A DNA stretch of 64,000 nt from Candidatus Protochlamydia phocaeensis (GCF_001545115.1 NZ_FCNU01000021.1:62001-126000), one strand, 5' to 3'. Positions 34,555 to 44,058 are shown, counted from the first letter of the stretch. Program-made: numbers and translations. Notes: generated by a model from the sequence alone, not told the origin.

Positions 34555-35283
34555 ATGGATCTAAAAATTAAGGATGTTGCAGATTTATTAAATGTATCGG
34601 AAACAACCATTCGCCGTTGGATTACGGATGGTAAAATTCCGACTTATCGAATTAATCAACATTATTATTTTTCTCGTACTGAAATTGAAAGCTGGGTAAT
34701 GGCTCATAAGCTAGATAAGAGTTATGGAGCCTCTCCTTTTACCCAAAAAAAAGACATCGAAATTTCTGTGCCTATAAAAAAAATGCCCGCTTCAGGCGGA
34801 AGCAAGCAATTCAGCCTCTTTCGCGCCATTCATAAAGGCGAGGTGCTTCATCATATCTCTGGTCAAACGAAAGAAGATATCATCCGAACGACCATGAAAA
34901 AGGTCGCCAAACATCTGCATGTCGATGCCGATGTGATGACAGACCTTCTTCTCGATCGCGAAAATATGATGCCAACGGCCCTCAATAATGGAATTGCAGT
35001 CCCCCATACGCGCGATTCTCTCTTAGACGCTCATCATGATGTGGTCATCCCCGTCTTTTTAAAAGAACCTCTCGAATATGGGGCTTTGGATGGCAAGCCT
35101 GTTCATACCCTTTTCTTCTTGTTTGCGTGCGAAGATAAACGCCACTTACACCTTTTAGCCAAAATTGCCCACCTGAGCAGCCAGCCAGCAGCCTTAGAGT
35201 TATTTCAGACCAAACCCGAAAAAGAAAAATTGCTTCATTTTATCAAGGAATGGGAAGGCTCTATCGCCAAAGCGCACGCATGA
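34555..35283 (+). CDS. EIIA-Ntr protein fused to an N-terminal HTH domain
   Basis: A 242-residue fusion. Residues 1-52 (KIKDVADLLNVSETTIRRWI, then a short wing and SRTEIESWV) form a MerR/excisionase-type helix-turn-helix DNA-binding domain. Residues of about 85-235 form an EIIA-Ntr domain with phosphoacceptor His151 in GIAVPHTRD. This suggests a regulator whose DNA binding depends on phosphorylation through the PTS-Ntr chain (inference). I recall that the second ptsN of Chlamydia has the same composition. It is the last gene of the accD-dut-ptsN run; the 76-base gap to ptsN may hold its own promoter. Confidence 0.88.
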   Translation: MDLKIKDVADLLNVSETTIRRWITDGKIPTYRINQHYYFSRTEIESWVMAHKLDKSYGASPFTQKKDIEISVPIKKMPASGGSKQFSLFRAIHKGEVLHHISGQTKEDIIRTTMKKVAKHLHVDADVMTDLLLDRENMMPTALNNGIAVPHTRDSLLDAHHDVVIPVFLKEPLEYGALDGKPVHTLFFLFACEDKRHLHLLAKIAHLSSQPAALELFQTKPEKEKLLHFIKEWEGSIAKAHA

Positions 35284-35470
35284 TCGCTTTAACCATTCTG
35301 GATCAGGAAGAGGACTGACAAGCCTGTCTAACCAGTGACAAGCCCTCAAACTTTTTCCATCCTTGCCCTTGCCTCCTATTCCACCTTACTTGGTTTAATG
35401 CCCTTTATTCGATTGAGGGAATCCTGTTAAGAGATGTAAAAGGGTGTCACCTCTTTATTTGAACTAAGAT

Positions 35471-36046
35471 CTAAAAGACACCGACTTCCTGCAGAGCATA
35501 ATAAAGATTATTGGCGATCATTCGCGCTCCTATAGGATTGGGATGGATTCCGTCGATTGTATAGGGCAAAACCTCTTCCGGGAGAAGAACAACTGCATGC
35601 GGATGATACCTCTCGATTAAATGAAGGTATGTTTGCACTAAAATTATATTATAAGAAGAATTAACCCTTTCACAATTCACCCCACCTAAGATTACCTTCT
35701 TGCAATTTGTTCCAATTTTAGAAAACGCTTCCTCAAAGTTATGCTGCAAAATGTCTTGAGAGGTATTGCAACCCGCATCATTAATCCCCAAAAAAATAAG
35801 GATATAATCCGGCCTTTCTTTTGTGATAAGCCCCACAGCAATTTGCATGGCCGTATCCGATTTAGCTCCGCTAAAGGAGCGATTGATGATTTCTACCTGT
35901 TTACCCTCTGCAGCTAACCTTTCTTTTAAGAAATCCACGTAGCTGACTCCTGTTTCCACAGAAATGGAATCTCCAATGATCCCCACTTTCGTTGCGGCAA
36001 ATAAGGTAAAGGGAAACATAAATAGAAATAATAATAGTTTTCTCAT
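35471..36046 (-). CDS. SGNH/GDSL-family hydrolase, secreted (paralogue 2)
   Basis: A 191-residue protein with a signal peptide (MRKLLLFLFMFPFTLFAATK). All SGNH blocks are intact: IGDSIS with Ser27, the glycine block around SFSGAKSD, LGIND with the oxyanion Asn, and DGIHPN with catalytic Asp and His. Such enzymes act as esterase or lysophospholipase of the TesA type in the envelope or outside the cell. It is a shorter relative of the protein at 13231-13965, which has lost the block III Asn. It is alone on the minus strand, converging with the HTH-EIIA gene. Confidence 0.87.
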   Translation of the reverse strand: MRKLLLFLFMFPFTLFAATKVGIIGDSISVETGVSYVDFLKERLAAEGKQVEIINRSFSGAKSDTAMQIAVGLITKERPDYILIFLGINDAGCNTSQDILQHNFEEAFSKIGTNCKKVILGGVNCERVNSSYNIILVQTYLHLIERYHPHAVVLLPEEVLPYTIDGIHPNPIGARMIANNLYYALQEVGVF

Positions 36047-36174
36047 GCCATTCTTCTTGCTTGGTATAAATCTGCCACTGTTTTTATAAATTTTCTCGAT
36101 CGCTTATTGATCTTCGGAAAAGCGATTTAATTAAGGGAAGATGAAATTCATCATTGGCATATGCTTTAGGCAAA

Positions 36175-36477
36175 AAGATGATTTTACACCCCATCCTTTA
36201 TTCTCTTTTCCTAGAGAAAAAAATTGAGGATCTTCTTTTATATTGTCCCTTAAAAAAAATTGCAACTGCGTTTCCTTCTTTCCTTTTCTTCCAAGAAGTC
36301 TCTTTGAAAGAGTCCTTCAGACTTGAAATAAAAATAGAGACATTTCAGGCTGCAAAAGAGAAGACACCTAAAATTTCTTCCCATAATTCTGTAGAACATG
36401 ACTACGACGGTAGTCGAATTGCTAATTCCACTCTCCCCTCGAAAGAGCCTTCAATTCCATCAAGACCTTTTGAATAA
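36175..36477 (+). CDS. Doubtful small ORF
   Basis: An open frame of about 100 residues starts at ATG 36175 (MILHPILYSLFLEKKIEDLL), with a hydrophobic beginning and a polar, Ser/Pro-rich end. There is no clear ribosome site and no recognised family. It lies in the divergent space between the SGNH hydrolase and the F-box gene and may be chance or a decayed gene. Confidence 0.25.
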   Translation, partial: KMILHPILYSLFLEKKIEDLLLYCPLKKIATAFPSFLFFQEVSLKESFRLEIKIETFQAAKEKTPKISSHNSVEHDYDGSRIANSTLPSKEPSIPSRPFE

Positions 36478-36653
36478 AAAGGTAGACTTAGTTTTAAACT
36501 TATTTGTTTTTATCAATAAAACAAACAACAAATCAAAAAAAATAAATATTATTTAATTAACAAATTAACAACATTTTACTAATTAAATAATATTCAATGA
36601 ATTAAAATAGATTGAATATAAGTTTATAAAAATCAATACTTTAAGAGGTTTTA
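36478..36653 (+). promoter_or_regulatory. Extremely AT-rich leader of the F-box gene
   Basis: About 170 bases consist almost only of A and T, including TTATTTAATT at 36549-36558. The same ten bases occur upstream of the WD40 gene (30395-30404) and of the type III chaperone gene (60785-60794). Confidence 0.4.
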
Positions 36654-37559
36654 ATGCATAATTTAAATTTTTGTGATTTTCCCGAAGAACTTATTTTTAA
36701 TGTTACATCCTTTTTAGACCGACCGGATCTTGTTCGATTGGCGGGTGCAAATAAGCAATTACAGCGCATAAGCCGAGATGATGCGATTTGGCGACCATTA
36801 GCTAGACTGACAGGCCTTCCCTTTCAGACAAATATTAAAGCCGCCTGGGGAAATAAGATTAGGCAAAAGATGACAGACTGGAAGATGGAGAATTGGAAAG
36901 AAATCGAGAAATGTGCTCAGCAAGCCAGCGCCTATTTAACCATTACCAATGAAGAACTTGAAGCAAAGGTTGAGAATAATTTTAAGCATATGGCTTGCAA
37001 TAGACGTACAATCTGGTCCATGTATTCGATGATTCATGAGCATTCTTCTGCATTAAGCCGCCCTTTAGAAGAAGGAATAAAAGCGCATCTTCTTCTTAGC
37101 TATATAGGAAAAAGTCATTTGAATCACGCTCAAGAAATAGCTAAACGCATCACCCATTTACCGCGTTTTGAAAGCAGCGATAATGGCCTTATATTATTTA
37201 TTAATGAATGCATTCAACTAGAGCTGCCAGAACAGGCATTAGCTGCAGTCTCTGAGCTAAAAGATCCCCTAGCCCGCAATAAAATGAGGCAAGAGATTGC
37301 GTTTTTCTATATAGGCAAGAAAAAAATAGAGCGGGCTATTGCTATAGCAAAAATCATTGAAACCGATGAAAGAGCCAAAAGCTATATTTTTTACCGCGCA
37401 GCTTTTTTTTATATAGAACAAAATGAATTGGAAAAAGCAATCGAAATAGGCAAATTGATTGATTCCAAAATGGGAGGCTTTGAGCGCGGCGAATTGTATG
37501 TACGCCTGACAGTAAAAGGATGTGAGACTGAGAAAATCGCCTTTTTATTTAGCGAATAG
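36654..37559 (+). CDS. F-box protein with helical repeats (eukaryote-like, putative effector)
   Basis: A 301-residue protein with a clear F-box at residues 7-50: CDFPEELIFNVTSFLDRPDL, then GANKQLQRI and DDAIWRPLA, including the leading Pro, the Leu/Ile-x-x-Phe-Leu pattern and the late Trp. Residues of about 140-290 are short helical repeats of roughly 35 residues (ERAIAIAKIIETDERAKSYI; LEKAIEIGKLIDSKMGGF), similar to TPR/PPR-type solenoids. An F-box plus a repeat domain is the layout of SCF substrate receptors in eukaryotes. It is probably delivered into the host cell to engage Skp1 (inference). The repeats stop abruptly, so the C-terminus may be shortened. Confidence 0.75.
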   Translation: MHNLNFCDFPEELIFNVTSFLDRPDLVRLAGANKQLQRISRDDAIWRPLARLTGLPFQTNIKAAWGNKIRQKMTDWKMENWKEIEKCAQQASAYLTITNEELEAKVENNFKHMACNRRTIWSMYSMIHEHSSALSRPLEEGIKAHLLLSYIGKSHLNHAQEIAKRITHLPRFESSDNGLILFINECIQLELPEQALAAVSELKDPLARNKMRQEIAFFYIGKKKIERAIAIAKIIETDERAKSYIFYRAAFFYIEQNELEKAIEIGKLIDSKMGGFERGELYVRLTVKGCETEKIAFLFSE

Positions 37560-37653
37560 AATAAGACCCTAGCAGCGATGGCCAGCCTCTTTCCGCCCTG
37601 CCCTACTTGCAAATTTATAACGACTGAACAGTTTTAATATACCCTCTTAGCAT

Positions 37654-38235
37654 TCAAGTCTGGTCTTCAAACCACCAAAAACGGCGGTAATAGGCAATCC
37701 TCTTCTTTAAAATGGCAGCTGTTTTGATGACGGCAATCCGGACGGATTCCCAGTCAAAGTCATCCCCGCATAAAATTCCGTGATCGGCTAAATGCGGATG
37801 CCATGCCATAATATCTTCATAGACGCTTGGCGTATCATGGGCGGCATCTAAGTAAATGAGGTCGGCTTGCACATTCAATGCTTCGGCCGCTTCTAGAGAC
37901 TCCATCCGGATAGGGACAATCTTGTGCGCCAATCCAGCCTGCTTAACGTTAGATAAAAATAATTGATAGAGATGAGGTAGGCGTGGATCTTGCATGTGAA
38001 TCGGTTCGTTCGGTGATCCTCGCCAAGTATCAATGGCATAGACCTTCCCCTCTTCAGGCAATAAAGACGCAATGAAACGCGTGGACGAGCCAAGCCAAGA
38101 TCCCACTTCAATAACTGTCCGAGCTGGCTTGACAGCTAAGCAAAGCTGGAGGGGAATGTGATTGTAAAACCAACCATGGTCGTCAAAGGGAAGGTCGCGA
38201 ATCGAACGATAAGGCTCGGGAAAAGAACTATCCAT
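37654..38235 (-). CDS. Class I SAM-dependent methyltransferase
   Basis: A 193-residue protein of the Methyltransf_24 type. The SAM-binding motif I is VIEVGSWLGSSTRFI, the acidic end of the second strand is YAIDTWRG, and ADLIYLDAAHDTPSVYEDI is the later motif that holds the catalytic/metal Asp in related O-methyltransferases. The substrate is unknown; relatives often modify sugars or small hydroxylated compounds. It lies downstream of clpC but beyond a strong terminator, so it is probably separately transcribed. Confidence 0.82.
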   Translation of the reverse strand: MDSSFPEPYRSIRDLPFDDHGWFYNHIPLQLCLAVKPARTVIEVGSWLGSSTRFIASLLPEEGKVYAIDTWRGSPNEPIHMQDPRLPHLYQLFLSNVKQAGLAHKIVPIRMESLEAAEALNVQADLIYLDAAHDTPSVYEDIMAWHPHLADHGILCGDDFDWESVRIAVIKTAAILKKRIAYYRRFWWFEDQT

Positions 38236-38260
38236 AACCGCCTTTGCCTATGGATCAAAA

Positions 38261-38289
38261 GGAAGAGAGCTCAAGGCAAGCTCTCTTCC
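38261..38289 (-). terminator. Intrinsic terminator after clpC
   Basis: An eleven-base-pair perfect stem (GGAAGAGAGCT and its complement) with a seven-base loop lies seven bases beyond the clpC stop, followed by TTTTGATCC on the minus strand. Confidence 0.8.
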
Positions 38290-38295
38290 AGCTTT

Positions 38296-40836
38296 TTATT
38301 TAGAAGATGAAGCAGGCGTTTTCTGCTTAGTAATTGGAAAAATTTCTTCATCAATAAATTTGATCTCTCCATTTTCAACCGTCACCAGGCAGCGGCGGCC
38401 TTCATTGGGATTCATGAGCATCTTTTCAGCCAATGGATCTTCAAGGTATTGCTCAATGGTGCGTCTTAATGGACGGGCTCCCATCTCTACTTGGAATCCT
38501 TTATCCACTAAGAAGTTCTTGGCCTCTTCGTCTAAAGTGATATACATTTCCCGCTTGCCCAAGCGTTTTTGCAGTTTGTTGATTTCTAAAGAAATCACTT
38601 GCAGTAAGTTATCACGATTAAGCGGATGGAAGATCACCACATCGTTAAGACGATTGAGAAACTCTGGCTTAAAGCGCTTTTTCACTTCGCTTTCAATTTT
38701 CTCTTTGATGCGATCGTAATCGAGCGTACTTTCAACCGCTCCAAAACCGATCTCTGTACTTTTCTTAATAAGGTCCGCTCCCAAATTGGATGTCATGATG
38801 ATGATCGTATTGCGAAAATCAACTTTTCTTCCAAAGGAGTCCGTCAGACGGCCTTCTTCTAAGATTTGCAAGAGCAGGTCCATGACATCGGGATGCGCTT
38901 TCTCTATTTCGTCGAATAAAACAACGGAATAAGGACGCTGGCGCACCTGTTCAGTCAATTGACCGCCCTCTTCATGTCCGACATAACCGGGAGGAGATCC
39001 CGTCATACGGCTGACGGCAAATTTCTCCATGTATTCGGACATATCGACTTGGATGAGAGCATCTTCGCCGCCAAACATATTAATGGCCAATAGCCTAGCC
39101 AATAGCGTCTTTCCAACTCCTGTTGGACCTAAAAAGAGGAAAGCTCCAATGGGGCGATTGGGATCTTTAATATCCGCACGGCTACGCCTAATTGCCCGGC
39201 ACACCGTCTTGATGGCGTCTTCCTGCCCGATGATATTCTCGCGCAAGATGTCCTCCATTTTGAGAACTTTTTGCAGTTCTCCCTCCGTCAAGCGATTTAA
39301 CGGAATCCCCGTCTGCTTAGCAATAACGCTTGCCACGTCTTCATCTTCGACAATGACTTCGTGCTCTTCTTTATTGATCTCCCATTCAGCGCGGATCTGC
39401 TGCAATTGCTCGCGCAGGGTCTTTTCCTTATCGCGCAACTTAGCAGCCTTTTCATACTCCTGTTTGCTGATGGATTCCTCTTTTGCCAAGCGCGTCGCTT
39501 CGATCTCAGCCTCAAACTTACTGATGTCTTGAGGTTGATTCATCATGGAAATACGCATCTTAGCGCCAGCTTCGTCGATCAAGTCAATCGCCTTATCTGG
39601 CAGGAATCGGCCATGGATATAGCGATCGGATAAGATAGCGGCCGCTTGAATCGCCTGATTAGTAAAGATGACCTTATGGTGTCTTTCATATTCAGGCTTA
39701 AGGCCATTTAATATTTCAATGGTTTCTTCGACGCTTGGAGGCGCAATCATAATTTTCTGAAAACGACGTTCCAAGGCCGCATCTTTTTCGATGTGCTTGC
39801 GGTATTCATCAATCGTCGTGGCTCCAATACATTGGAGCTCTCCGCGCGATAAAGCCGGCTTTAAAATGTTGGAGGCATCGATAGCGCCTTCGGCCGCTCC
39901 AGCCCCGACGATCGTGTGCAATTCGTCGATGAAAAGCAAGACATTGCCATTCTTCTTGATCTCATCCATCACCGCTTTAATGCGCTCTTCAAATTGACCG
40001 CGATACTTTGTTCCCGCAATCATTAAAGCCAAATCAAGCGTGATCAGCCGCTTCTTGCGCAGCGTATCCGGGACATCTCCCTTTACAATGGCCTGAGCCA
40101 AGCCTTCTACAATTGCTGTCTTACCAACCCCGGCCTCTCCTACTAAAACAGGATTGTTCTTGCGGCGGCGACATAAAATTAAAATGAGGCGCTCAATCTC
40201 TTCCTTGCGCCCAATGACAGGATCCATCTTGCCTTCCCGGCACATCTCTGTCAAATCATGGCCATACGCTTTAAGGGCCGGCATTTTATCATTTGTGCCG
40301 GCTTGAGCAGCCTTATCATAAGGAGGCTTGTTCTGCCCGCTAGGCGTTTGCCCTTGCGGCCCTACTCCTGATCCGCTGATGGGAGGAAGCTGCAAGTTAA
40401 ATGTCTCAAGCTCTTTTAAGACCTCTTTGCGCACTTCTTTCAAGTTCACATTCAAGTTCTCTAGAACTTGGGCCGCCACTCCATCTGTTTGCCTAAGCAA
40501 GCCTAATAAAAGATGCTCTGTTCCCACATAATTGTGATTAAGATTAGCCGCTTCTTCATTGGCAAATTCAAACACTTTTTTCACTTTACCAGTCAAAGCT
40601 GGATCGCCATAGACTTGAATCTCAGGTCCATAGCCAACAAGCTTTTCAACTTCAGTGCGGACAGTCTCAAAATCAATATTTAAGTTACGCAGGACATTGA
40701 CAGCTACACCTTGACCTAATTTAAGCAGGCCTAGAAGAACATGTTCGGTTCCCAAGTAGTTGTGATTAAGACGCTGAGCTTCTTTTTTAGCTAATTTAAT
40801 GACTTGCTTAGCTCGGTTAGTGAATTTATCAAACAT
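38296..40836 (-). CDS. clpC: ATP-dependent Clp protease ATP-binding subunit ClpC
   Basis: An 846-residue Hsp100 unfoldase that feeds proteins to ClpP. Two N-terminal Clp repeats ([16 protein letters not shown] and [16 protein letters not shown]) are followed by the first AAA+ module (GEAGVGKT), the ClpC-specific middle coiled coil with a UVR-like segment ([20 protein letters not shown]), the second AAA+ module ([22 protein letters not shown]) and the C-terminal D2-small domain. The ClpP-contacting loop lies near residue 680-690 ([20 protein letters not shown]). ATG 40836 ([16 protein letters not shown]) is the family start. No CIRCE element was found upstream. Confidence 0.97.
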   Translation of the reverse strand: MFDKFTNRAKQVIKLAKKEAQRLNHNYLGTEHVLLGLLKLGQGVAVNVLRNLNIDFETVRTEVEKLVGYGPEIQVYGDPALTGKVKKVFEFANEEAANLNHNYVGTEHLLLGLLRQTDGVAAQVLENLNVNLKEVRKEVLKELETFNLQLPPISGSGVGPQGQTPSGQNKPPYDKAAQAGTNDKMPALKAYGHDLTEMCREGKMDPVIGRKEEIERLILILCRRRKNNPVLVGEAGVGKTAIVEGLAQAIVKGDVPDTLRKKRLITLDLALMIAGTKYRGQFEERIKAVMDEIKKNGNVLLFIDELHTIVGAGAAEGAIDASNILKPALSRGELQCIGATTIDEYRKHIEKDAALERRFQKIMIAPPSVEETIEILNGLKPEYERHHKVIFTNQAIQAAAILSDRYIHGRFLPDKAIDLIDEAGAKMRISMMNQPQDISKFEAEIEATRLAKEESISKQEYEKAAKLRDKEKTLREQLQQIRAEWEINKEEHEVIVEDEDVASVIAKQTGIPLNRLTEGELQKVLKMEDILRENIIGQEDAIKTVCRAIRRSRADIKDPNRPIGAFLFLGPTGVGKTLLARLLAINMFGGEDALIQVDMSEYMEKFAVSRMTGSPPGYVGHEEGGQLTEQVRQRPYSVVLFDEIEKAHPDVMDLLLQILEEGRLTDSFGRKVDFRNTIIIMTSNLGADLIKKSTEIGFGAVESTLDYDRIKEKIESEVKKRFKPEFLNRLNDVVIFHPLNRDNLLQVISLEINKLQKRLGKREMYITLDEEAKNFLVDKGFQVEMGARPLRRTIEQYLEDPLAEKMLMNPNEGRRCLVTVENGEIKFIDEEIFPITKQKTPASSSK

Positions 40837-40930
40837 GTCGAACTCACTTTTTTTTTATGAAATATCGAGGTAAATGCTTCGGCTAACTTTGTTTCAATTT
40901 AGATTGCATGTCTATTTTTTGCAAAAAAAA

Positions 40931-40972
40931 ACATTAAAAGAACCGAGATTTATAAAGCTAATCTTTTAATGT
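40931..40972. promoter_or_regulatory. Inverted repeat upstream of clpC
   Basis: Exact arms of 11 bases (ACATTAAAAGA/TCTTTTAATGT) separated by 20 bases. The spacing suits either an operator bound by a dimer or an RNA hairpin. It differs from CIRCE and from CtsR sites as I know them. Confidence 0.4.
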
Positions 40973-41324
40973 GAAATCTGCCAGCAGAAGCAGCAAATAC
41001 TTTGGCAGCCCGTGAAGCTAACCAATATCCGTCACTTTTTACGTCCCTTCGACTCTATTCTTCAATTACCGGTCTTAAGCTCGATTGATTAAGGATTAAG
41101 GGTCAAACGTCCGTTTTTCATGACTTATATCCTGATTTTTTGGATTTATTTGCTCGAAATTTAGGAATGGGCCAGGAAAGATGCCAAGCAAAGCCCATCA
41201 ACTAGCCTTGCCTCTCACTCCCCTTCCCCCTACATCCCAAACAGATAAACCCAAAAACTCAGGTCAAAAATTTAAAGGAAAAAATAAGAGAATCTCTATC
41301 TCAAAGGAAGTACATTTACATTTT

Positions 41325-41486
41325 CAACCTGTGTTTTGAGTTTTTGCCTTTTGAACCAGTATGAAAGCTCATGCAGATGAAAAATGGCGAGCAGGTCTCT
41401 ATTTTTTTATACGGATCTACTCGTCATTTGCTCCTCTCCAAGGCTCTGACGCAGTCGAAAGGCAAGAAAAAATCAAACTCAGGTTC
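41325..41486. repeat. MITE-like inverted repeat, family 1, copy C
   Basis: A 162-base element. The left end CAACCTGTGTTTTGAGTTTT and the right end, inverted, GAACCTGAGTTTGATTTTTT match the family. The central part (GCTCATGCAGATGAAAAATG) is almost identical to copy A, showing that A and C are the full-length form. Confidence 0.8.
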
Positions 41487-41589
41487 TCAGATAGATGCAT
41501 GCGAAATATCAATGATTTCATTTTTATTGTAACATAAAGATCAAAACTTAGCAACCAATAACGGTAAATGCTAATTATAAAAAAACTGT

Positions 41590-42963
41590 TCATTTTTGCA
41601 ATGCACACTGCAGAGCAACTTGTTCTGCTTCGGCAATGCAATCATTGACGGATACGCCATGAAAGGGAGTGCCGCTCAAGACGACGTGCGGCCAAGCCGA
41701 CATTTGTTCTTTTGCGTGATGGATCCACTCTTGGTGGCCTACTTCATATTGCGGAATAGCCTGGCAAGCGCTTTTAATGGAAAAGCTATCAGGCGATTGA
41801 GTAATATGTAAATGGCGTTCTAAAGCGGATAAGGCCAGCTGAAGGAGATCAGAGTCAGATTGTGCCGCTGGCAAAGGATGGCGTGTTCCTCCGATCATGA
41901 CCGTCAACCGCGTTTCTCCCTCTTGTCTATTTTGCTGGGGAAAGACGCAAGAATCCCAGACGCAGCCTAATACAGGCTCGCCTTCTTGAAAGGGGATTAA
42001 ATAGCCAAATCCTTCTTGTTTGAGCACTTTTTGCCGATATCCCAAGTTGACGACAAAAACAGTCGCATAATTCAGTCTATGGAGAACCGCCGATAGGGTT
42101 GGCAAAGACGCAGACAATAAGGAAGAGAGGGGCTGCGCCGGCAAAGTAGAAATGAGTTGATCGGCTTCCAATTCCTCCCCGTTCTCCAGTTTGATTTTTA
42201 CTCCGTTTTTATTCAAAGCCAGGGATTGCGCGCCGCAATTTAAGCGAATCGTCCCTTCCAATTGAGCAGCAAGAGCGCGGGGCAGCGTTTCTAGACCATC
42301 TTGAAAAGAGAATAGGGAAGAGCGCTCAAGCGCACGAACAAAAGCGCTGGAAGAAGGAGGACGTTTCGGATGACGCCAAGCGGCTTTTAAAAGAGACCCC
42401 TGCTCCTGTTCCCATTTGTCCAATAGCGGAAAGCAGCTTTTAATCGAAAGCTTGTTCAGATCGCCGGCATAAATGCCCGATACAAAGGGATCAATTAAGC
42501 GATCGGTCCATGCCGGGTCTAAATGCCGATTAAAAAAAGAATAAATGCTTTCATCATCCCCTCTCCCTCTGGCAGCCTTCAAATCGCGCCATAACGTGCG
42601 CATCCATCCCTTCATGAGAGGAGAAAAAAGACAAGCGAATGGATGGCGTGGAAGCGCCTGCAAACGGCCTTTCCAGTAGAGGAAACGATCGCGAGCAGCA
42701 GGATGGGCAGTGACGATTTGCTTGTGCAGGCCTAAGGCTTCTACAAGCTCCAACGTCTTGCGCCCTGCCCCTCGCGAGCGGCAGCTGCGCGGGCCTTGTT
42801 CAAATAAAAAGCCATCGACTTGCGCGCTTTGAATCCAGCCGCCTATCCGCGAGTTTTTTTCCAATACAGTTAGATTAGCTTCCGCACCAAGCTGTTTTTT
42901 TAAAAACCAAGCCGTTGCCAGTCCACTGATGCCTGCTCCTAAAATGATTATTTGGCGTGCCAT
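41590..42963 (-). CDS. hemG: Protoporphyrinogen oxidase (HemY/HemG, FAD-dependent)
   Basis: A 457-residue FAD-dependent oxidase that converts protoporphyrinogen IX to protoporphyrin IX. The N-terminal dinucleotide motif IILGAGISGLATAWFLKK, followed by TVLEKNSRIGGWIQS, is diagnostic, with later family segments FEQGPRSCRSRGAG and the C-terminal FAD-contacting GTPFHGVSVNDCIAEAE. It is the oxygen-dependent (HemY) structural type; the symbol hemG follows chlamydial usage. It starts three bases after the hemE stop, so hemE and hemG form an operon. In Chlamydia I recall hemN between them; it is absent from this locus. Confidence 0.92.
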   Translation of the reverse strand: MARQIIILGAGISGLATAWFLKKQLGAEANLTVLEKNSRIGGWIQSAQVDGFLFEQGPRSCRSRGAGRKTLELVEALGLHKQIVTAHPAARDRFLYWKGRLQALPRHPFACLFSPLMKGWMRTLWRDLKAARGRGDDESIYSFFNRHLDPAWTDRLIDPFVSGIYAGDLNKLSIKSCFPLLDKWEQEQGSLLKAAWRHPKRPPSSSAFVRALERSSLFSFQDGLETLPRALAAQLEGTIRLNCGAQSLALNKNGVKIKLENGEELEADQLISTLPAQPLSSLLSASLPTLSAVLHRLNYATVFVVNLGYRQKVLKQEGFGYLIPFQEGEPVLGCVWDSCVFPQQNRQEGETRLTVMIGGTRHPLPAAQSDSDLLQLALSALERHLHITQSPDSFSIKSACQAIPQYEVGHQEWIHHAKEQMSAWPHVVLSGTPFHGVSVNDCIAEAEQVALQCALQK

Positions 42964-42966
42964 TTT

Positions 42967-44043
42967 CTACCTCTTTTGAATGCATTGAACAAGTGTGCGG
43001 ACCGCTTCTTCCGATACATCGGGCGCAATGCCATGTCCCAAATTAAAAATAAATCCCGGGTCGCCTCGCATTTCATCAAGCAACCGATTGACTTCGCGTT
43101 CGATAACGGGAAGCGGTGCATAGAGGATGGCAGGATCTAAATTTCCCTGCAGGGCTGTGGGAAGGGGAATAAATTGCCGCATGCGGGAAAGGGAGCAATT
43201 CCAGTCCAGTCCGATTCCTGCCGGTCGGATCTCGGCTAATTCGGGAGCAAAAACAGAAGAGCCTCGGCAAAACAGGATGACCGGGACAGATCGCTTGAGG
43301 CCTTTTAAAATCAGGTCCAGATAAGCGAGTGAAAATTCTTTAAACTGGGCATAAGCCAAGGAGTTGGCCCAAGAATCAAAAATCTGCAAAGCCTCGACAC
43401 CAGCTTCAATTTGCATATTCAGATAAGCGATCGACCAATCGGCAATTTTACGCAAAAGCTGGTGGAACCCTTGCGGATCGCTAAGCATCCATTGCTTGGT
43501 TTTTTTAAAATCCCGACTCGTTTTCCCCTCGACCATATAGCTCGCCACAGTAAAGGGAGCTCCGCAAAAACCAATAAGGGGCACTTTTAATTGAGGCTTT
43601 AAACACTGGATGCCTTGCTGAACGAAATGCAGGGCGGAAAGGTCTACAGGATCGTGAAGGGTTTCGACCGCTTGGCGACTGGAGACAGGCCTTTCAATGA
43701 TAGGCCCGACGCGGTCCTCGAAGCGGACCCCAAGCCCTAAGGCCTCCGGAATAACAAGGATATCGGAAAATAAAATCGCCGCATCGACTTGGTAAGCTTT
43801 AATGGGCATCATAGTGACTTCAGCAATCAATTCAGGCTGATGGCACATTTCAAGAAAATCATACTTCTGGCGCAACGCCCGATAAGAAGCCAAGTGGCGT
43901 CCCGCCTGCCTCATCAGCCAAACTGGAGGCCGCGCGTGATTGGTCCCTTGCAGAGCCTGCAATAGCAAAGAATTGGAAGACGCGGGCTTTTCCCGTAGAT
44001 CAATAGAGTGGCTAGCATGACATGGAGTGGGCAAAGGAAACAT
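42967..44043 (-). CDS. hemE: Uroporphyrinogen decarboxylase
   Basis: A 358-residue cofactor-independent decarboxylase that turns uroporphyrinogen III into coproporphyrinogen III. Signature segments are PPVWLMRQAGRHLASYRALR (N-terminal signature), LFSDILVIPEALGLGV (with the catalytic Asp), FCGAPFTVASYMVEG and the late NLGHGIAPDV. The first 25 residues are an extension before the usual start; an internal start cannot be excluded. A family-2 inverted repeat begins 16 bases upstream of the start codon and may carry or disturb the promoter. Confidence 0.94.
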   Translation of the reverse strand: MFPLPTPCHASHSIDLREKPASSNSLLLQALQGTNHARPPVWLMRQAGRHLASYRALRQKYDFLEMCHQPELIAEVTMMPIKAYQVDAAILFSDILVIPEALGLGVRFEDRVGPIIERPVSSRQAVETLHDPVDLSALHFVQQGIQCLKPQLKVPLIGFCGAPFTVASYMVEGKTSRDFKKTKQWMLSDPQGFHQLLRKIADWSIAYLNMQIEAGVEALQIFDSWANSLAYAQFKEFSLAYLDLILKGLKRSVPVILFCRGSSVFAPELAEIRPAGIGLDWNCSLSRMRQFIPLPTALQGNLDPAILYAPLPVIEREVNRLLDEMRGDPGFIFNLGHGIAPDVSEEAVRTLVQCIQKR

Positions 44044-44058
44044 GATGAACCGCCTTTT

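Larger units (their letters stand above)
40837..41589. other. Gene-free gap upstream of clpC
   Basis: This 750-base space between hemG and clpC holds an exact 11-base inverted repeat (ACATTAAAAGA at 40931-40941 and its complement at 40962-40972) about 95 bases before clpC, and a family-1 element (41325-41486). The rest has no recognised gene or RNA. Confidence 0.65.

Noticed and set aside
39029-39532. A 167-codon open frame on the plus strand inside clpC
   Set aside because: It is antisense to the strongly conserved clpC gene, has low-complexity Ser-rich content typical of shadow frames, and has no ribosome site.
40837-41000. CIRCE element upstream of clpC
   Set aside because: No TTAGCACTC-N9-GAGTGCTAA-like sequence was found; only an unrelated inverted repeat is present.
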